DNA of 9,217 nt from positions 1 to 9,217 of the forward strand of contig JAJCXU010000232.1 in assembly GCA_029263275.1 (NCBI GenBank). Reading direction: 5' to 3'. The notes beneath the pieces are model-generated. The model worked only from the letters and a program-made list of their open reading frames with translations, was not told where the DNA came from and did not search any database. Shown one piece after another: positions 6,205 to 9,217 of the stretch (its first letter is position 1; every line of letters begins with the position of its first letter). This stretch comes from Ilumatobacter sp. GTDB lineage: Bacteria; Actinomycetota; Acidimicrobiia; Acidimicrobiales; Ilumatobacteraceae. A program made the translations under genes and the position numbers.

Positions 6205-6969
6205 TCACAGGCGGCCGGCGTCGATGACACGTTGCAGGAACTCGCGAGTACGAGGTTCTTGCGGGTCGCCGAAGATCTGTTCGGGTGGGCCGTGTTCGAG
6301 GATGCGGCCTTGGTGTAGGAAGCACACGCGATCGCTGATCTCACGACAGAACGCCATCTCGTGAGTGGCGAACAGCATCGTCATGCCGTCGGCTTTCAGG
6401 TCGCGGACGACGTCGAGCACCTCGCCGACGAGCTCAGGGTCGAGCGCGGAGGTGATCTCATCGAGGAGCATCACCTCCGGATTCATCGCCAGCGACCGCG
6501 CGATGGCGACTCGTTGCTGTTGGCCACCCGACAGCTGATCGGGGTATGCATCGGCGCGATCGCCGAGCCCGAGACGAGTGAGCATCTCGACCGCCGCGGC
6601 TCTGGCGGTGGCCTTGTCGGTGCCGAGCACTTTGCGCGGACCGATGGCCACGTTCTTGGTGACGCTCATGTGCGGGAACAGATTGAAGCTCTGAAACACC
6701 ATCCCGATGCGTCGGCGAATCGGGTCGGGGTCGAGGCCGGGCTCAGCAATGTCGACACCGTCGAACAAGATCTCGCCGTCGTCGAGTGGCTCGAGGAGAT
6801 TGGCGCATCGGAGCAGTGTCGACTTGCCTGACCCCGAGGCCCCGATCAGTGTGATGACCTCGCCCTCCGCGACGTTGAGGTCGATGCCATCGAGCACGGT
6901 GTTCGTTCCGAAGGCCTTGCGTACGCCGCGCAGCGACAGCTTTGCCGGGTGGTGCGTCGTGTTGCTCAT
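6205..6969 (-). CDS. Polar amino-acid ABC transporter ATP-binding protein (GlnQ/HisP type)
   Basis: This 254-residue cytosolic ATPase energises import of a polar amino acid or related solute. The Walker A motif GASGSGKST is at 43-51, Q-loop Gln93 is in MVFQSFNLFPHM, the ABC signature LSGGQQQRVAIARSL starts at 146, Walker B VMLLDE is at 166-171, D-loop SALDPE is at 174-179, and H-loop His203 is in FATHEM. Length and motif spacing match the amino-acid subfamily (about 240-260 residues). Walker B is followed by ITSALD instead of the usual PTSALD, a mild substitution. The ATG overlaps the permease stop by 4 bp (ATGA), so translation is probably coupled and no separate ribosome site is seen. It is the third gene of a binding protein, permease, ATPase operon. 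Confidence 0.95.
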   Translation of the reverse strand: MSNTTHHPAKLSLRGVRKAFGTNTVLDGIDLNVAEGEVITLIGASGSGKSTLLRCANLLEPLDDGEILFDGVDIAEPGLDPDPIRRRIGMVFQSFNLFPHMSVTKNVAIGPRKVLGTDKATARAAAVEMLTRLGLGDRADAYPDQLSGGQQQRVAIARSLAMNPEVMLLDEITSALDPELVGEVLDVVRDLKADGMTMLFATHEMAFCREISDRVCFLHQGRILEHGPPEQIFGDPQEPRTREFLQRVIDAGRL

Positions 6970-7799
6970 GACACGGCCGTCGCACCGGTACGTCGGCGTT
7001 CACGATTGAGGAGGTAGTCGGCGACCCGGGTGCAGGGGATCGTGACGGCGAGGAAGATCACCGCTGCGGCGACGTAGGGCGTGAAGTTGGCGGCATTCGA
7101 CTTGTCGAGCCCGGCTTGGCGGAGAATCTCGATCGGTCCGATCAGACTGACGAGCGCGACGTCCTTCTGTAGCGAGACGAGGCTGTTCATCATCGGCGGG
7201 ACGATCCGCCGAAGCGCCTGCGGCAGAATGACGGTCGACATGGTCTGGCTGCTGCTCATGCCGAGGGATCGGGCGGCAGCGCGTTGGCTCTCGTGCACCC
7301 CTTCGATTCCGGCGCGGATCTCCTCGGACACGTAGGCGGAGTACGACAAGACGAGCGCCGCACTTCCCCAGATGAGCGGGTTGCTCCACGACCGTGAATC
7401 GAACAATCCGGGCACGCCGAACCCGATCAGGAAGATCGTGAGGATGACCGGGACGCCACGGAACACATCGGTGTAGATGACCGCCGCAGCGCGGAGCGGA
7501 AACAGTGCCGGTGAGCGCGTATTGCGCGATACCGCGACGGCCAGCGACAACGCGAAGATCAGTGGTACTGACCAAGTAAAGATCTGCACGTCGAGCCAGA
7601 AGGCGCGCAGCAATCGCGGAAAGGAGTCAGCGAAGACTTCACCGTCGAAGAACGACTTTCGCACGCGATCCCAGCGGGGGAGGCGCGGCACCAGCACGAC
7701 GATGGCCCCAACGACCACCGACGTGCTGAGAAACGCGATGATCAGCGATCGCTTCCGCTGACGTTGTTCGTACGCCTCACGGCGGGTCCGCTGGTTCAT
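6966..7799 (-). CDS. Polar amino-acid ABC transporter permease (HisM/GlnP family)
   Basis: This 277-residue inner-membrane permease has a basic N-terminus (NQRTRREAYEQRQRKR). Its first membrane segment is at about 18-38, with further segments near 70-90, 104-133, 142-158 and towards the C-terminus (YVAAAVIFLAVTIP). The cytoplasmic EAA loop that docks on the ATPase is at about 160-195, with EEIRAGIEGVHESQRAAARSLGM (written here as a family hallmark, split by eye) and the downstream ILPQALRRIVPP. FRGVPVILTIF is also typical of the amino-acid permease family. Only one permease gene is present, so the transporter probably uses a homodimer. ATG 7799 is preferred; an in-frame GTG at 7808 adds three residues. 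No Shine-Dalgarno sequence is visible, and the upstream 33-bp palindrome ends only 10 nt from the ATG, so translation may depend on that structure. Confidence 0.93.
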   Translation of the reverse strand: MNQRTRREAYEQRQRKRSLIIAFLSTSVVVGAIVVLVPRLPRWDRVRKSFFDGEVFADSFPRLLRAFWLDVQIFTWSVPLIFALSLAVAVSRNTRSPALFPLRAAAVIYTDVFRGVPVILTIFLIGFGVPGLFDSRSWSNPLIWGSAALVLSYSAYVSEEIRAGIEGVHESQRAAARSLGMSSSQTMSTVILPQALRRIVPPMMNSLVSLQKDVALVSLIGPIEILRQAGLDKSNAANFTPYVAAAVIFLAVTIPCTRVADYLLNRERRRTGATAVS

Positions 7800-7809
7800 G
7801 CCGAACACA

Positions 7810-7842
7810 AGTTACGTCTGGGGTCAGACCCCAGACGTAACT
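7810..7842. repeat. Perfect 33-bp palindrome (16-bp arms, 1-nt centre) between binding-protein and permease genes
   Basis: AGTTACGTCTGGGGTC at 7810-7825 is followed by a single A and then by its exact reverse complement at 7827-7842. In the operon mRNA this folds into a long GC-rich hairpin, 7 nt after the binding-protein stop and just upstream of the permease start. The core GGGGTCAGACCCC has the look of a dispersed REP-like palindrome. By analogy with REP elements in other periplasmic-binding-protein operons, it may stabilise the upstream mRNA and lower permease expression. A second copy was not seen in this window. Confidence 0.85.
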
Positions 7843-7848
7843 CTGGGT

Positions 7849-8712
7849 TCATTCAGAGATGACGGGTGCGCCGGTGTTGTCGGAGAGCCACTGCGTCTGG
7901 ATGTCAGCGAGGACGCCGCTGTCGGTGATTGCCTGGATGGCAGCGTCGACACACGGGGTGAGGGCGCTGCCCTTCTCGAGCACCATGGCGAATTCGTCGG
8001 TCGTGCCACCAGCAGCTGCGGGGAACTGGCCGATCACGGAGCTGCCTTCGATCTCGACGGCCGACACGAAGAGTGCGGTCGGGAGGTCGAAGACGACGGC
8101 GTCGATCTGGTTGGCCTCGAGCGCTGCCTTGGCGGCGACGTTGTCGTCATAGACGAAGGGGTCATCGTTCGGCTGGATCACGTCAGTGATGAAGTCGAGG
8201 CTGGTCGTGCCGGCCTGGGCGCCGAACTTCACGTCCTTGAGGTCAGCAATCGAGGTGGCGCCTTCGGCAGCGGAGCCGTCGAGGCCCACGATGGCCTGGT
8301 TGCTCGTGAAGTAGGGGAGCGAGAAGTCGATGGTCTCCTTGCGCTCTTCCTTGATGGAGAACTGCTGGAGGTTGACGTCGAAATCTTTGGCGCCGGGCTG
8401 GATGGCGGCGTCGAAATCGCTGCGGACCCACTTGACGGCATCGCCCTCGTAGCCCATCTCGGCGGCCACGGCGTACGCGACCGCGGACTCGAAGCCCTCG
8501 CCCGACTCAGGTGTGTCGTCGATGACCCAGGGGAAGAAGGCCGGGTTGCCCGTGGCGACGGTGAGGACACCGTCTTCGATGGTGTTCGAACAGGCATCGT
8601 TGCTGTCGTCGGCAGCCTCAGTGGTCTGTGGCTCGTCGTCGCTGCCACAAGCAGCGAGTACGAGTGCGCCGACGGCGAGGGCCGGGATGAGTTTCTTGAT
8701 GGTGGATCGCAT
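7849..8712 (-). CDS. Polar amino-acid ABC transporter substrate-binding lipoprotein (SBP_bac_3 family)
   Basis: This 287-residue membrane-anchored binding protein captures the solute outside the cell for the adjacent permease and ATPase. The signal peptide MRSTIKKLIPALAVGALV ends in the lipobox LAAC with lipidated Cys22, followed by an acidic linker. The family 3 solute-binding fold follows: GVLTVATGNPAFFPW at 48-62, GFESAVAYAVAAEMGY at 73-88, and the hallmark EERKETIDFSLPYF at 122-135, where Arg124 sits in the position of the ligand carboxylate-binding Arg. Cys41 and the Cys in LTPCVDAAI near the C-terminus may form a disulfide. The substrate is not predictable beyond polar amino acid or similar. 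A strong AAGGAGAA ribosome site fixes ATG 8712. It is the first gene of the operon and is divergent from a TetR regulator. Confidence 0.94.
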   Translation of the reverse strand: MRSTIKKLIPALAVGALVLAACGSDDEPQTTEAADDSNDACSNTIEDGVLTVATGNPAFFPWVIDDTPESGEGFESAVAYAVAAEMGYEGDAVKWVRSDFDAAIQPGAKDFDVNLQQFSIKEERKETIDFSLPYFTSNQAIVGLDGSAAEGATSIADLKDVKFGAQAGTTSLDFITDVIQPNDDPFVYDDNVAAKAALEANQIDAVVFDLPTALFVSAVEIEGSSVIGQFPAAAGGTTDEFAMVLEKGSALTPCVDAAIQAITDSGVLADIQTQWLSDNTGAPVISE

Positions 8713-8717
8713 TTCAG

Positions 8718-8725
8718 TTCTCCTT
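8718..8725 (-). promoter_or_regulatory. Strong ribosome binding site (AAGGAGAA) for the ABC binding protein
   Basis: On the minus strand AAGGAGAA precedes ATG 8712 with a 5-nt spacer. It decides the start against longer in-frame extensions up to 8949, which would cross the divergent TetR gene. It is the best Shine-Dalgarno match in the window, fitting the high binding-protein expression expected in such operons. Confidence 0.85.
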
Positions 8726-8749
8726 GGAAGGTTGTTCACGCGACGCACG

Positions 8750-8755
8750 ACGTTA
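8750..8755 (-). promoter_or_regulatory. Weak candidate -10 (TAACGT) for the ABC operon
   Basis: Read on the minus strand, TAACGT fits TAnnnT and lies 37 nt upstream of ATG 8712, leaving room for a leader with the ribosome site. The region 17-18 bp further upstream (TTCCCC) is not a good -35 box, so this is only a tentative placement within the 127-bp divergent intergenic region. Confidence 0.25.
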
Positions 8756-8802
8756 TCCGGCCTCGCGCTGCGGGGGAATCGCGGTTGCGTGACGCCTGTC
8801 GG

Positions 8803-8832
8803 TTGACAATGAGACGGTTTTCGTGTCATCGT
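8803..8832 (+). promoter_or_regulatory. Promoter of the TetR gene (TTGACA ... CATCGT), probably leaderless
   Basis: A perfect TTGACA -35 box (8803-8808) is followed 18 bp later by CATCGT (8827-8832), a weak TAnnnT-like -10. The -10 ends 7 nt before ATG 8840, so transcription would begin at or next to the start codon. No Shine-Dalgarno sequence is present. The inverted repeat at 8809-8837 covers the spacer and the -10. Confidence 0.5.
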
Positions 8833-8837
8833 CTCAT
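8809..8837. promoter_or_regulatory. Candidate TetR operator: inverted repeat ATGAGACG-N13-CGTCTCAT
   Basis: Two perfect 8-bp arms (8809-8816 and 8830-8837) are separated by 13 bp. The repeat begins immediately after the -35 TTGACA and ends 2 nt before the TetR start codon. This placement and symmetry match an autoregulatory operator for a dimeric TetR repressor. The divergent ABC operon start is about 97 nt away, so it might be co-regulated, but that is inference. Confidence 0.6.
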
Positions 8838-8839
8838 CG

Positions 8840-9217
8840 ATGGATCGTCTGGCAGCGCGCGAGTGGACAGCGACAGAGGTTCGCGTCCTCGAATCGGTGA
8901 AGACCTGCTGGGAGACTTGGGGCGTCGCCAAGGTCACTATCGAGGACATCGCTCAACACAGCGGTGTGTCTCGGGCCACGCTCTATCGGTTGTTCCCTGG
9001 TGGACGCGAGGTCATCTTCGAAGCGCACCGCGTGTACGAACTCGACCAGTTCTTCACCACCTTGCTCGGCCAGATTGCGGATGCAGCGACGCTCGAGGAT
9101 CTCCTGGTCCGCACGGTCACGGTGGCAACACGCGAACTCCGTGCCGACGAACACCTCGCCGTCATGCTCGGGTCCGAGCCCGGTGAGATCGTCAATGAGT
9201 TGACCGTCGCCGGTTTG
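8840..9217 (+). CDS. TetR/AcrR-family transcriptional regulator, N-terminal part (continues beyond right edge)
   Basis: An open frame from ATG 8840 to the window edge gives 126 residues without a stop. The N-terminal DNA-binding domain contains WGVAKVTIEDIAQHSGVSRATLYRLF. The helix-turn-helix covers about 33-52 and the recognition helix SRATLYRLF is clear. PGGREVIFEAHRVYELDQFF then leads into the helical ligand-binding domain, which is cut by the window edge. The ligand is unknown. The gene is divergent from the amino-acid ABC operon and has a strong inverted repeat on its promoter, so it probably represses itself and may control the transporter. An ORF caller that requires a stop codon would miss it. 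Confidence 0.9.
   Translation, partial: MDRLAAREWTATEVRVLESVKTCWETWGVAKVTIEDIAQHSGVSRATLYRLFPGGREVIFEAHRVYELDQFFTTLLGQIADAATLEDLLVRTVTVATRELRADEHLAVMLGSEPGEIVNELTVAGL

Noticed and set aside
7810..7842. Palindrome as an intrinsic terminator
   Set aside because: There is no T-tract after the stem on either strand and it lies within an operon whose downstream genes need expression, so a REP-like or attenuating role fits better.
7798..9186. Long plus-strand open frame of 462 codons opposite the binding-protein gene
   Set aside because: It is the antisense shadow of a clear SBP lipoprotein and runs through the promoter region and out of frame through the TetR gene. Its sequence is low complexity (many D, G, V, E, R) with no domain.
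1..9217. Search for CRISPR array, tRNA, rRNA, insertion sequence, phage or defence genes
   Set aside because: No regularly spaced repeats, cloverleaf-like segments, transposase motifs or defence-type domains were recognised. The tail-fibre-like motif in the secreted protein is isolated and not accompanied by phage genes.

Overview
The window is high-GC bacterial chromosome. Several features point to a Gram-positive actinobacterium, probably of the class Acidimicrobiia (Ilumatobacter-like). There are many lipobox lipoproteins with acidic Pro/Thr-rich linkers, a secreted module of the ITPCRLxDTR type, weak or absent Shine-Dalgarno sequences and several apparently leaderless starts. This placement is an inference from protein style; no rRNA or marker gene is present. 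No tRNA, rRNA, insertion sequence, phage gene or CRISPR array was seen.

Left part (1-5094). A truncated minus-strand gene for a DedA/VTT-like membrane protein runs off the left edge. It is divergent from a plus-strand acyl-CoA ligase (429-2057). The ligase overlaps by 4 bp a copper-type cupredoxin lipoprotein (2054-2542). Two more predicted lipoproteins follow on the same strand: a right-handed beta-helix (NosD-like) protein with a seven-unit VETDAP linker (2639-4135), and a DUF1996-type protein (4213-5094). Three consecutive exported lipoproteins, one with a full set of copper ligands, form the least-explained block here. A 10-bp hairpin separates the first two.

Right part (5109-9217, mostly minus strand). 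A complete polar amino-acid ABC importer is encoded in the order binding lipoprotein, permease, ATPase (8712 down to 6205). Downstream on the same strand, after a 58-bp gap, is a secreted modular protein (6146-5109) with a fibre-like HNHDDRYYTKAEID hinge; it converges on the DUF1996 gene. A perfect 16-bp-arm palindrome fills the gap between binding protein and permease and probably tunes their relative expression. Divergent from the transporter is a TetR-family regulator (8840 to the right edge, truncated). A 29-bp inverted repeat over its promoter is a good candidate operator, through which it may control itself and perhaps the importer.

Most genes belong to recognisable families, and I see no clear defence system or wholly new enzyme system. 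The items most worth a second look are the lipoprotein trio, the dispersed-type palindrome in the ABC operon, the TetR operator, and the secreted protein with a tail-fibre-like hinge.
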